13,174 bases of DNA. Origin: Desulfobacterales bacterium (GTDB taxonomy: Bacteria > Desulfobacterota > DSM-4660 > Desulfatiglandales > JALVZP01). Position numbers and translations under genes: made by a program. The notes beneath the pieces were generated by a model that did no database searches, was not told where the DNA came from, and saw only the letters and a list, made by a program, of their open reading frames with translations. Location: positions 1-13,174 of the forward strand of contig JAMOPX010000127.1 in assembly GCA_027064285.1 (NCBI GenBank), read 5' to 3'. This document shows positions 1-6,895 of the stretch, piece by piece; position 1 is the stretch's first letter; each line of letters begins with the position of its first letter.

Positions 1-152
1 CTGAGAATTCATCAAGTCTGCATTTACATATCTTAGCTCGTATAGCAAAACTGTTGAAAAATAACAAACTGAAGAAAAAACTTATGGAGGCAAAGTCTAA
101 GGAAGAGATCTATAAAATCATCACAGAAGCAGACAAAGAAATATCTATTTAA
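1..152 (+). CDS. ptsN: PtsN-type PTS EIIA domain protein, C-terminal fragment (5' end outside window)
   Basis: An open frame enters from the left edge (first full codon at base 3) and stops at TAA 150-152, giving 49 residues. The fragment reads HLHILARIAKLLKNN, then KLMEAKSKEEIYKIITEAD. This matches the usual C-terminal end of nitrogen/fructose-type EIIA proteins (PtsN), where a hLxxLAxixrLL helix is followed by a lleAxsxeElyxiI segment. In the family a phosphorylated His near the middle of the protein passes on or senses phosphate from the PTS relay, and the protein is usually regulatory rather than a sugar transporter. That His lies outside the window, so activity cannot be judged. The next gene, a mannose-type EIIA, starts 16 nt downstream, so the two are probably co-transcribed. 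The assignment rests on only 49 residues; another EIIA-fructose paralogue would look the same. Confidence 0.7.
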   Translation, partial: ENSSSLHLHILARIAKLLKNNKLKKKLMEAKSKEEIYKIITEADKEISI

Positions 153-168
153 AGGGGTGAACCCATTT

Positions 169-567
169 ATGATAGGCATTTTGATTGTGTCCCATTGTGA
201 TATTGGTAAAGAATTAATAAATGCAGCTGAACTCATAATGGGACATATTGAGTCTATAGATAGCGTCTCTATAACTCAATCCATAGAGAGTAAAGAGCTA
301 CTAAAGATGATATCACAAAAGATAAAAGAGTTAGACAAGGGGGACGGGGTCCTTATACTTACAGATATGTTTGGTGGCACCCCCTGTAATATCAGTCTTC
401 CTTTCTTAGAAAAGGAAAAGGTTGAGGTTTTGGCTGGTGTAAATCTGCCAATGCTTATAGAGATAGCAAAGGATAGAGAAGGTGTTTCCTTGGAAGAATT
501 AAGCAAAAAGGCTGCTGTGGCTGGAAAAAATAGTATAACTTTGGCTGGAGAACTCCTTTCTTCTTGA
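169..567 (+). CDS. PTS EIIA component, mannose/EIIA-Man family
   Basis: This 132-residue protein is a single EIIA-Man (PTS_EIIA_man) domain. It opens MIGILIVSHCDIGKEL, where His9 sits at the position of the phosphorylated His of E. coli ManX (His10). It also has the family signature LILTDMFGGTPCNIS around the middle, and full domain length. There is no fused EIIB domain. I chose ATG 169, not the GTG at 157, because AAGGGGTG (152-159) is a good ribosome binding site 9 nt ahead of the ATG, while the GTG lies inside that site. In related bacteria such stand-alone EIIA-Man proteins sit beside ptsN, hprK or rapZ and are thought to be regulatory phosphorelay partners. No mannose permease genes (EIIC/EIID) are visible here, which fits a regulatory role, though they could be encoded elsewhere. 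The last base of the stop is the first base of the rimI ATG. Confidence 0.88.
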   Translation: MIGILIVSHCDIGKELINAAELIMGHIESIDSVSITQSIESKELLKMISQKIKELDKGDGVLILTDMFGGTPCNISLPFLEKEKVEVLAGVNLPMLIEIAKDREGVSLEELSKKAAVAGKNSITLAGELLSS

Positions 568-1022
568 TGCCTTCTGTTATAGAGATAGACAAAAAGATGT
601 TTAAAAGGTTTCAAAAAGACATTTTGCTTATAGAAAAAAGCTCTTTTATAACACCATGGGGTCTTGTTCAGTTTATAGATGAGCTCAGTAATCCTTGCTC
701 CCATATATGGGGATTAATGGAAGAAGGGGAGCTAATAGGATATATATGTTTCTGGACGGTTTTAGATGAGGTGCATATAATGAATATTGCAATTAGGCCT
801 GACATGAGAAGAAGAGGTATGGCAAAATTTTTACTGAATGAACTGATAAACTCAGCAAGACAAAATAATATATCCAAGATATGGCTTGAGGTAAGGCCAT
901 CTAACAAAGCAGCCCTTTCTCTTTATAAAAAGATAGGATTTCAAAAAACAGGAATAAGAAAGAGATATTATTCAGATACACATGAAGATGCCATTGTTAT
1001 GGCATTAAACCTAAAAAGTTAG
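567..1022 (+). CDS. rimI: ribosomal-protein-S18-alanine N-acetyltransferase (GNAT family)
   Basis: This 151-residue GNAT acetyltransferase has the RimI hallmarks. The acetyl-CoA phosphate-binding turn R81-RR-G84-M-A86 matches the R/QxxGxA motif. It is followed by LEVRPSNKAALSLYKKIGF and the C-terminal GIRKRYYSDTHEDAIVM block typical of RimI. Glu108 and Tyr120 keep the 12-residue spacing of the catalytic Glu103/Tyr115 pair described for Salmonella RimI. RimI acetylates the N-terminal alanine of ribosomal protein S18 from acetyl-CoA in the cytoplasm; bacterial RimI proteins can have broader targets. The ATG at 567 overlaps the upstream TGA (TGATG) and has only a distant GGAG (547-550), so translation is probably coupled to the EIIA gene. 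A TTG at 564 is a possible but less likely start. Another GNAT specificity cannot be excluded, but the signature block is good. Confidence 0.88.
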   Translation: MPSVIEIDKKMFKRFQKDILLIEKSSFITPWGLVQFIDELSNPCSHIWGLMEEGELIGYICFWTVLDEVHIMNIAIRPDMRRRGMAKFLLNELINSARQNNISKIWLEVRPSNKAALSLYKKIGFQKTGIRKRYYSDTHEDAIVMALNLKS

Positions 1023-1034
1023 AGGAGGTGTGTT

Positions 1035-2033
1035 ATGGCAGTAAGGGTTGGAATAAATGGATTTGGGAGAATTGGCAGGATGATATTTAGGGCAGGTCTT
1101 GGTAATGATAAGATCGAGTTTGTAGCAATAAATGATATTACTGATCCCAAGACATTGGCTCATCTTCTTAAATATGATTCTGTTCATGGAAAATTTGATG
1201 CTGAAATTTCTTATACTGAGGATTCACTGGTGGTAAATGGAAAAAATATTCGCATTTATACCGAAAGGGAACCAGCAAATATACCTTGGGGCGATGTTGG
1301 GATAGATATTGTTATGGAATGCACAGGCCTTTTCAGAGAAAGGGCAAAGGCTGAAGGACATATAAAGGCAGGAGCAAAAAAGGTGATAATATCTGCACCT
1401 GCAAAGGACCCAGATATAACCATAGTCATGGGCGTAAATCATGAAAAATATGATCCAGAAAAGCATCATATAGTATCTAATGCTTCATGTACTACCAACT
1501 GCTTGGCACCTGTATGTAAGGTCCTGTTGGACAACTTTGGTATAGAAAAAGGTCTTATGACTACTACACATGCCTATACTAATGACCAGAGGATATTAGA
1601 TGCACCTCATAAGGATTTAAGAAGAGCCAGAGCAGCAGCAGTATCTATGGTTCCAACAACCACAGGTGCTGCCAAGGCAGTTTCCTTAGTATTGCCTGAG
1701 CTGCAAGGAAAACTAAATGGAATGGCCATAAGGGTCCCTACTCCAAATGTGTCTATTGTAGATCTGGTTGTTCAATTGGGTAAAAAGGTAAATGTTGAAG
1801 AAGTGAATAATAGTCTGAAAAAGGCATCAGAGACTTATTTAAAAGGTATTCTTTCTGTATGCGAAGAGCCATTGGTGTCTATTGATTTTAATGGATCTCG
1901 TTTTTCTTCTATTGTGGATGCACTTTCTACCATGGTAATAGATGACATGGTAAAGGTAATAGCATGGTATGACAATGAATTTGGATATTCTAACAGAATG
2001 GTAGACCTTGCTATTTATATAGCTGAAAAGTAG
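1035..2033 (+). CDS. gap: glyceraldehyde-3-phosphate dehydrogenase, type I, NAD-dependent
   Basis: This 332-residue type I GAPDH converts glyceraldehyde 3-phosphate, NAD and phosphate to 1,3-bisphosphoglycerate. The N-terminal Rossmann fold begins with INGFGRIGR, and Asp34 in VAINDITDP is the residue that normally favours NAD over NADP. The catalytic SNASCTTNCLAPV motif places the nucleophile at Cys152, and THAYT supplies His179. The C-terminal WYDNEFGYSNRMVDL segment is intact. Length and motifs are canonical for an active tetrameric enzyme. The start is secure: ATG 1035 follows a near-perfect AGGAGGTG site (1023-1030). It lies 12 nt after rimI and 9 nt before tpiA, so gap and tpiA, which handle the same triose phosphate, are co-transcribed. 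Direction of flux, glycolytic or gluconeogenic, cannot be read from the sequence. Confidence 0.98.
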   Translation: MAVRVGINGFGRIGRMIFRAGLGNDKIEFVAINDITDPKTLAHLLKYDSVHGKFDAEISYTEDSLVVNGKNIRIYTEREPANIPWGDVGIDIVMECTGLFRERAKAEGHIKAGAKKVIISAPAKDPDITIVMGVNHEKYDPEKHHIVSNASCTTNCLAPVCKVLLDNFGIEKGLMTTTHAYTNDQRILDAPHKDLRRARAAAVSMVPTTTGAAKAVSLVLPELQGKLNGMAIRVPTPNVSIVDLVVQLGKKVNVEEVNNSLKKASETYLKGILSVCEEPLVSIDFNGSRFSSIVDALSTMVIDDMVKVIAWYDNEFGYSNRMVDLAIYIAEK

Positions 2034-2042
2034 GAGGACAAA

Positions 2043-2792
2043 ATGCAGAGAAGAGCTCTTATTGCTGGTAATTGGAAAATGAATCTTTCCCTTAAAGAGG
2101 CTATTTCTTTGACTAAAGAGATAGCCAATGGGATTTTGGATATAGAGGATAGGGATATTCTGATCGCACCTCCTTTTCCTTATCTCTATCCTATAACTCA
2201 ACTTCTAAAAGGCAGTAAAATTTACTTAAGCGCCCAGAATATGCATTGGGAAAGAGAGGGGGCATTTACAGGAGAGGTTTCAGGACTGATGTTGAAAGAT
2301 GTAGGATGCACACATGTTATCATTGGGCATTCAGAAAGAAGAATAATTTTTCAAGAAACAGATGAACAAATAGCAAGGAAGATAAATACAGCATTGGAAA
2401 TAGGATTGTGCCCAATACTGTGCGTAGGGGAAAAGCTGGAAGAAAGAGAGAGTGCTCAGACATTTTCTGTAATCAAATCCCAACTTGAAGGCGCATTGGG
2501 ACATCTAAGATCTGTACCAGATTCCTTTGTGATCGCATATGAGCCTGTATGGGCGATTGGAACAGGCCGTACTGCAACTCCGTCTCAGGCTCAAGAGGTT
2601 CACTCCTTTATAAGAGAGTGGATAAGAAAAAAATTTGGTGAAGAAAAGTCTTCTGCTATAAGAATACTCTATGGAGGCAGTGTGAAGCCAGAAAATATAA
2701 GAGATTTGATGTCTGAAAAAGATATTGATGGAGTACTCGTAGGAGGTGCAAGCTTAAAGTCAGAATCTTTTCTGAAAATAATAAGATTTTGA
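2043..2792 (+). CDS. tpiA: triosephosphate isomerase
   Basis: This 249-residue TIM-barrel enzyme interconverts dihydroxyacetone phosphate and glyceraldehyde 3-phosphate in the cytoplasm. The active-site residues are visible: Asn10 and Lys12 in AGNWKMN, the electrophile His96 in IIGHSERR, and the base Glu167 in AYEPVWAIGTGRTA, which begins the flexible loop 6. The phosphate-binding loops YGGSVKPEN and VLVGGASLKSESF are present near the C-terminus. The length is the family norm. ATG 2043 follows AGGAGG (2033-2038), which overlaps the last base of the gap stop codon. It is the last gene of the upstream cluster. A 123-nt spacer with a terminator-like hairpin and a promoter candidate follows. Confidence 0.98.
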   Translation: MQRRALIAGNWKMNLSLKEAISLTKEIANGILDIEDRDILIAPPFPYLYPITQLLKGSKIYLSAQNMHWEREGAFTGEVSGLMLKDVGCTHVIIGHSERRIIFQETDEQIARKINTALEIGLCPILCVGEKLEERESAQTFSVIKSQLEGALGHLRSVPDSFVIAYEPVWAIGTGRTATPSQAQEVHSFIREWIRKKFGEEKSSAIRILYGGSVKPENIRDLMSEKDIDGVLVGGASLKSESFLKIIRF

Positions 2793-2811
2793 TTTTCTAT
2801 TTAAGAATCTT

Positions 2812-2842
2812 AAAATCTTTCGGGGATGTTCGAAAATTTTTT
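2812..2842 (+). terminator. weak AT-rich terminator-like hairpin after tpiA
   Basis: Bases 2812-2822 can pair with 2831-2840 (10 bp, one bulged C at 2817, 8-nt loop). The stem ends in a run of six T (2837-2842), partly inside the 3' arm. Only two pairs are G-C, so termination would be weak or partial and read-through into the ATP synthase operon is plausible. Location, 19 nt after the tpiA stop and just before a promoter candidate, is the main support. Confidence 0.35.
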
Positions 2843-2860
2843 AACAGCTTCAGAAAGTGG

Positions 2861-2889
2861 TTGACAAATAAATTTTTATTTTGTAAAAG
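2861..2889 (+). promoter_or_regulatory. candidate sigma-70 promoter for the ATP synthase operon
   Basis: A perfect TTGACA (2861-2866) is followed after 17 nt by TAAAAG (2884-2889), a poor but usable -10 element. Transcription would start near 2896, about 20 nt ahead of the first ATP synthase ATG at 2916. The strong -35 and optimal spacing support it. The degenerate -10 is the weak point. Confidence 0.5.
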
Positions 2890-2915
2890 CGTTGCGGGTT
2901 GTGAAGGAGAGAGTT

Positions 2916-3350
2916 ATGACGATTTATCCAGATTTTACATTAATAATTCAAATGGCCAATTTTCTGATTCTTCTTTTCCTTTTAAATATCTTTTTATATA
3001 AACCCATAAGAGGTATACTTGCCAAAAGAAATAGTGAGTTTGAAAACCTATATAGACTAATAGAGCAGATGAAAAAACAGGTAGAAGAAAGGCAAAAAAG
3101 TATAGAAGAGGCTCTTTTGCAGGCCAGAAAGCTTGGAGTGTCAGAGAGAGAGGCTTTAAAAGAAGAAGCTACTGAATATGAAAAAGAACTTTTAAAACAG
3201 ACATATATGACAGTGGAAGAGAAACTTGCAAAGGCTAAAGCAGAGTTGGAAAAGAGATTAAAGCTTATTCATGAGGAATTACAAAAAGAGGTTATTCTCT
3301 TCTCAAAAGAGTTGGCAGAGCGGGTTCTGGGAAGGAGAGTAAAGGTATGA
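2916..3350 (+). CDS. atpF2: F1Fo ATP synthase subunit b' (second b-type stator subunit)
   Basis: This 144-residue stator protein has one N-terminal membrane helix (about residues 7-27, MANFLILLFLLNIFLYKPIRGIL) and then a long charged coiled coil to the C-terminus. This is the layout of b-type subunits of the peripheral stalk, which holds F1 against rotation. KPIRGILAKRNSEF just after the membrane helix is typical of b'/b proteins. I took ATG 2916, preceded by AAGGAGAG (2904-2911) at good spacing, instead of the in-frame TTG at 2892, which has no binding site and adds polar residues before the helix. It is the first gene of the operon, and its last four bases (ATGA, 3347-3350) overlap the start of the second b gene. 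Paired b' and b genes are known from cyanobacteria, alphaproteobacteria and many former Deltaproteobacteria. Assignment as b' rather than b is by gene order. Confidence 0.88.
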   Translation: MTIYPDFTLIIQMANFLILLFLLNIFLYKPIRGILAKRNSEFENLYRLIEQMKKQVEERQKSIEEALLQARKLGVSEREALKEEATEYEKELLKQTYMTVEEKLAKAKAELEKRLKLIHEELQKEVILFSKELAERVLGRRVKV

Positions 3351-3913
3351 AGAAATATATTTTTACAATTGCTTTTTTCTTCTTTTCACTTTCTGCCTGC
3401 ATGGCTGCTGAGGAAGCAGGGGTGGATAAGTCTGCTTTTACAGATTTCTTGTATAGATTGCTTAATTTTTCTGTTATGATGGTAATACTTTATATAGTGG
3501 CAAAGAAGATGGCAATTACTGACTTTTTTTCTATTAAAAGGGAAGAGATAAAAAGAAGATTTGAAGAGTTGAAAAAGCAAAAGTATGAATTTGAGAAAAA
3601 GGCAGATGAGCTTGAATCAAAACTAAAAGAGATAGAAGAAAAGAAAAAGGAAATTATAGAGCAGTTTCGTTTAGAGGGATTAAAAGAAAAGGAAAAGATT
3701 ATTGCTGAAGCTAAGCAGAGAGCAGCTCAAATTATGGCTCAGGCAGATATGGCTATACAACAGGAAGTGGAAGCTGCGAAGCAGCGTCTAAAGGCAGAGA
3801 TAGTAGATCTTGCTACAGATAAGGCAAAAGAGATTATTAGTAGTTCTATTAAAGATAAAGATCAGGATAAACTTGTTCAAGAATTTATAGAAAAGATGGA
3901 GAGGGTGCATTGA
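3347..3913 (+). CDS. atpF: F1Fo ATP synthase subunit b, with N-terminal signal peptide/lipobox
   Basis: This 188-residue b subunit is longer than its neighbour because of an N-terminal secretion signal: MKK, a Phe-rich hydrophobic stretch (residues 4-17), then LSAC and AAEEAG. After a short linker comes a second hydrophobic helix (about residues 37-54, LNFSVMMVILYIVA), then a highly charged coiled coil for the rest. The layout fits a cleaved signal peptide that places the N-terminus in the periplasm, followed by the usual single membrane helix and cytoplasmic stalk. Residues 15-18 (L-S-A-C) match the lipoprotein signal consensus exactly, so Cys18 could be lipid-modified; this is inference. 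The ATG shares ATGA with the b' stop, and the GGAG at 3334-3337 can serve as ribosome binding site. The stop overlaps the TTG start of atpH by 3 bases. Signal peptides on b are known in some deltaproteobacterial ATP synthases. Confidence 0.9.
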   Translation: MKKYIFTIAFFFFSLSACMAAEEAGVDKSAFTDFLYRLLNFSVMMVILYIVAKKMAITDFFSIKREEIKRRFEELKKQKYEFEKKADELESKLKEIEEKKKEIIEQFRLEGLKEKEKIIAEAKQRAAQIMAQADMAIQQEVEAAKQRLKAEIVDLATDKAKEIISSSIKDKDQDKLVQEFIEKMERVH

Positions 3914-4461
3914 GAATATCAAAGATTGCTAAAAGATACGCCAGGGCATTGTTGGATATAGGGAAAGAGGATGGTAAGTATGAGCGCTATGGTAGTGAAC
4001 TAAAAGAGTTCGCTAAGATCTGCTCAGAGAACCAGGATTTTTTGAATATATTATCGAGTCCTATTTTTTCAGTAGAAGAAAGAATGAAGATTTTGGATAA
4101 AGTTTTAAAGAAAATAAATTTTTCTGAAGTAGTTAATAATTTTCTGAGAGTTTTGTTAGAAAGAAAAAGAATAAATAGAGTCTTTGAAATCACAGAGTAT
4201 TATTCTATGCTTCTGGATGAATTTCTTGGAATAGCCAGAGCAAAGATTATTACAGCAAGGCCAATAAAGAAGAAGACATTGGATAAGCTCGTAGCTGCTC
4301 TTGAAAAGTTCACATCAAAGAAGGTGGAGGCAGAAACGGAAGTAGATGAGTCCATTATAGGAGGCGTTGTGGTTAGGATAGGGAATCTTGTATTAGATGG
4401 TAGTATAGTAGCCCAGTTAGAAGGGCTTAAAGAATCTTTAAAAAGGAGTGGGTGGAGATAA
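3910..4461 (+). CDS. atpH: F1Fo ATP synthase subunit delta (OSCP-type)
   Basis: This 183-residue delta subunit joins the top of F1 (alpha N-termini) to the b/b' stalk. It begins RISKIAKRYARALLDIG, the usual first helix of the family. It ends with ETEVDESIIGGVVVRIGNLVLDGSIVAQLEGLKESL, the conserved C-terminal delta signature (IIGGvvirigd...DgSv..qL..l). The length is standard. The only start that keeps the whole first helix is TTG 3910, overlapping the TGA of atpF in the sequence TTGA. A GAGAGGGTG stretch (3899-3907) lies ahead of it at short spacing. The non-standard start together with the overlap suggests re-initiation by ribosomes finishing atpF. The stop TAA shares its last A with the atpA ATG. 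Confidence 0.95.
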   Translation: MRISKIAKRYARALLDIGKEDGKYERYGSELKEFAKICSENQDFLNILSSPIFSVEERMKILDKVLKKINFSEVVNNFLRVLLERKRINRVFEITEYYSMLLDEFLGIARAKIITARPIKKKTLDKLVAALEKFTSKKVEAETEVDESIIGGVVVRIGNLVLDGSIVAQLEGLKESLKRSGWR

Positions 4462-5984
4462 TGGTAGAGATAAGAGCAGAGGAAATAAGTAAGGTTATTA
4501 GAGATCAAATCAAGCATTATGAAAAAAGGATAGATTTAAGAGAAACAGGAACAGTTATTTCTGTAGGTGATGGAATTGCGCGTGTCTATGGGTTAGAGAA
4601 TGCTATGGCAATGGAGATGGTAGAATTTCCTGGTGGGATCTATGGCTTGTGTCTAAACTTGGAAGAGGACAATGTTGGTGTGGCGATTATGGGAGAGGAT
4701 ACTCATATAAGGGAAGGAGATATAGTAAAAAGAACAGGTAGGATTGCTCAAATACCAGTTGGTGAAGTGGTGATTGGAAGAGTGATAGACCCTGTTGGTA
4801 GACCGTTGGATGGAAAAGGACCTATAGAGGCTAAGGAATACAGAAGGATAGAAATGATTGCTCCTGGTGTAGTTGAAAGGCAGCCTGTGAATGAACCTAT
4901 GTATACAGGAATTAAGGCTATAGATGCTATGACTCCTATAGGTAGAGGGCAGAGAGAGCTGATTATTGGTGATAGACAGATTGGAAAGACAGCGATTTGT
5001 ATTGATGCTATTATTAATCAGAAAGATAGCGATATCTTCTGTATCTATGTGGCTATTGGCCAGAAAAAATCTACTGTAGCACAAGTAGTGGATACACTTA
5101 CCAAATATGGAGCAATGGAATATACTACTGTTGTAGCAGCTTGTGCCAGCGATCCTGCAACATTACAGTATATAGCCCCATATGCGGGATGTGCTATAGG
5201 AGAATATTATAGGGATACAGGAAGGCATGCTTTAATTATATATGATGACCTTTCAAAACAGGCTCAAGCTTATAGGCAGGTGTCTTTGTTGCTTAGACGT
5301 CCTCCAGGCCGTGAGGCATATCCTGGAGATATCTTTTACAACCATTCCAGATTATTGGAAAGAGCAGCAAAGTTGAGTGATGAGAAAGGTGCTGGTTCTC
5401 TTACTGCTTTGCCGATAGTGGAAACACTGGCAGGAGATGTCTCAGCGTATATTCCAACAAATGTGATTTCTATTACTGATGGTCAGGTCTATTTAGAGCC
5501 AGGTCTATTTTTTGCAGGTATAAGGCCAGCTATCAATGTTGGACTTTCTGTTTCAAGGGTTGGTGGGGCAGCTCAAACCAAGGCTATGAAAAAAGTGGCA
5601 GGTACTTTAAGATTGGAGATGGCTCAGTACAGGGAATTGGAGGCCTTTGCACAGTTTGGTAGTGATTTAGATGAAGCTACGCAGAAGCAACTTGCCAGAG
5701 GTCAGAGATTGGTGGAAGTTTTGAAACAGCCTCAGTATCAGCCTATGCCTGCAGAGAAACAGATAGCAATACTTTTTGCTGCAGCAAATGGTTATTTGGA
5801 TGAATGGCCTGTAGAAGTGATTTCAGAATATGAAAAAGAGATGTTAGAGTTTTTGGAAACAAAGTATTCGGAAATTTTAAATGAGATAAAGGAAACAGGT
5901 GATATAAGTGATGAGGTAGATCAAAAATTGAAAAAAGCGCTTGATGAATTCAGAAATGTATTTCAGCCGAGTGTTTCGGAGTAG
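4461..5984 (+). CDS. atpA: F1Fo ATP synthase subunit alpha
   Basis: This 507-residue non-catalytic nucleotide-binding subunit of the F1 hexamer is full length. Its parts in order are an N-terminal helix and beta-barrel (IRAEEISKVIRDQI, then TGTVISVGDGIARVYGL), the P-loop, the central ATPase domain with RRPPGREAYPGDIFYNHSRLLERAA, and LSVSRVGGAAQTKAMKK carrying the arginine finger used by the neighbouring beta site. A C-terminal helical domain (RLEMAQYRELEAFAQFGSDLD onward) completes it. The P-loop reads G170-DRQI-GKT177. Families normally have GDRQTGKT, so Thr to Ile at 174 is unusual, but the GxxxxGKT core including Lys176 and Thr177 is intact. I chose ATG 4461 (TAATG overlap with atpH). GTG 4452 is an in-frame alternative that adds only MEI. 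AAGGAG (4443-4448) and GGTGGAG (4451-4457) are possible binding sites. Confidence 0.98.
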   Translation: MVEIRAEEISKVIRDQIKHYEKRIDLRETGTVISVGDGIARVYGLENAMAMEMVEFPGGIYGLCLNLEEDNVGVAIMGEDTHIREGDIVKRTGRIAQIPVGEVVIGRVIDPVGRPLDGKGPIEAKEYRRIEMIAPGVVERQPVNEPMYTGIKAIDAMTPIGRGQRELIIGDRQIGKTAICIDAIINQKDSDIFCIYVAIGQKKSTVAQVVDTLTKYGAMEYTTVVAACASDPATLQYIAPYAGCAIGEYYRDTGRHALIIYDDLSKQAQAYRQVSLLLRRPPGREAYPGDIFYNHSRLLERAAKLSDEKGAGSLTALPIVETLAGDVSAYIPTNVISITDGQVYLEPGLFFAGIRPAINVGLSVSRVGGAAQTKAMKKVAGTLRLEMAQYRELEAFAQFGSDLDEATQKQLARGQRLVEVLKQPQYQPMPAEKQIAILFAAANGYLDEWPVEVISEYEKEMLEFLETKYSEILNEIKETGDISDEVDQKLKKALDEFRNVFQPSVSE

Positions 5985-5995
5985 AGGTATAAGTT

Positions 5996-6871
5996 ATGGC
6001 TAAGTTAAAGGATATTCAGAGAAAGATATCAGCTGTTAAGAAAACTATGCAGATTACAAGGGCCATGAATATGGTTGCTGCTGCCAAGTTGCGGAAAGTT
6101 CAAGCTCGTGCAGAAAGTTTTGCTCCTTATTCTCAAAAATTTAGTGAGGTTTTAGGAAATATAGCAAGTAGAGTAGAGCCTGACATTCATCCTCTTTTGG
6201 TAAAGAGGGAAGAAATAAAGAGAAGTCTTTTGATTCTGTTTACTGCGGATAGAGGTCTTTGTGGTAGTTTTAATACTAATCTGATAAATAGGGCAGAGAA
6301 GTGGATAAGAGATCAGGAAGAAAAAGGTATTAAGTGTGATTTAATCCTTATTGGTAAGAAAGGCAGAGATTATTTTTCAAAAAGGGAATTCAATATCATA
6401 GAAAATTATGTAAATATATATGGAAAGGTAGATATCAAATTTATAAATCAACTTATCGATAAAATTGTGGAGAGCTACTTGATGGAAGAAGTGGATGAAG
6501 TGAATATGCTCTTTAGTAGATTTGTTAGTATGCTTAAACAAGAACCTACTATGGTAAAACTTATTCCAGTAGAGCCACCAAATGTAGAAATCACAGAGTC
6601 CAAAGGTGGGGAATATATATGTGAACCAAGACCAGAAGAACTTTTGGTCCAGCTTTTACCTAAACATATAAGTGTTCAAATAATGAATGCCTTTTTTCAG
6701 AATGAAACCAGTGAACATGCAGCTCGTATGACTGCTATGGACAATGCTACTACGAACTGTGCTGAACTTATTCAGGATCTTACTCTTTTATACAACAAAG
6801 CCAGGCAAGCTGCTATTACTGCAGAGCTTATGGATATTGTAGGTGGAGCAGAGGCTTTAAAAAAGGCATAA
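5996..6871 (+). CDS. atpG: F1Fo ATP synthase subunit gamma
   Basis: This 291-residue central rotor shaft links the c-ring to the alpha3beta3 hexamer. The N-terminal helix has the family pattern KDIQRKISAVKKTMQITRAMNMVAAAKLR. The Rossmann-like middle domain contains FTADRGLCGSFNTNL. The C-terminal helix carries SEHAARMTAMDNATTNCAELI and ends KARQAAITAELMDIVGGAEAL, the family signature. Length is normal and no plant- or cyanobacteria-type regulatory insertion is seen. ATG 5996 follows AGAGGT (5983-5988) at 7-nt spacing. The gene lies 11 nt after atpA and 24 nt before atpD. Confidence 0.98.
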   Translation: MAKLKDIQRKISAVKKTMQITRAMNMVAAAKLRKVQARAESFAPYSQKFSEVLGNIASRVEPDIHPLLVKREEIKRSLLILFTADRGLCGSFNTNLINRAEKWIRDQEEKGIKCDLILIGKKGRDYFSKREFNIIENYVNIYGKVDIKFINQLIDKIVESYLMEEVDEVNMLFSRFVSMLKQEPTMVKLIPVEPPNVEITESKGGEYICEPRPEELLVQLLPKHISVQIMNAFFQNETSEHAARMTAMDNATTNCAELIQDLTLLYNKARQAAITAELMDIVGGAEALKKA

Positions 6872-6895
6872 CTTGTAAAGGAGGCAATATATAAT

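Noticed and set aside
157..168. Upstream GTG start for the EIIA-Man gene
   Set aside because: The GTG lies within the AAGGGGTG ribosome binding site that serves ATG 169, and the extra MNPF is not part of the family start.
276..704. 142-codon open frame on the - strand
   Set aside because: It lies antisense to EIIA-Man and rimI, both with clear family motifs. Its translation has low complexity (Ser/Phe runs), with no domain I recognise and no ribosome binding site.
2783..2819. AAGATTTT / AAAATCTT inverted repeat at the tpiA end
   Set aside because: An 8-bp AT-rich stem with a 21-nt loop is expected by chance here. The adjacent hairpin ending in a T-run is a better terminator candidate.
2789..3001. 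70-codon + strand frame after tpiA
   Set aside because: It overlaps the start of the b' gene in another frame and covers the promoter region. It has no recognisable motif, and subunit b' explains the sequence better.
4653..5084. 143-codon open frame on the - strand within atpA
   Set aside because: It mirrors the highly conserved alpha-subunit coding sequence. Its translation is rich in Ser, His, Tyr and Asn, as expected for the reverse of AT-rich coding DNA.
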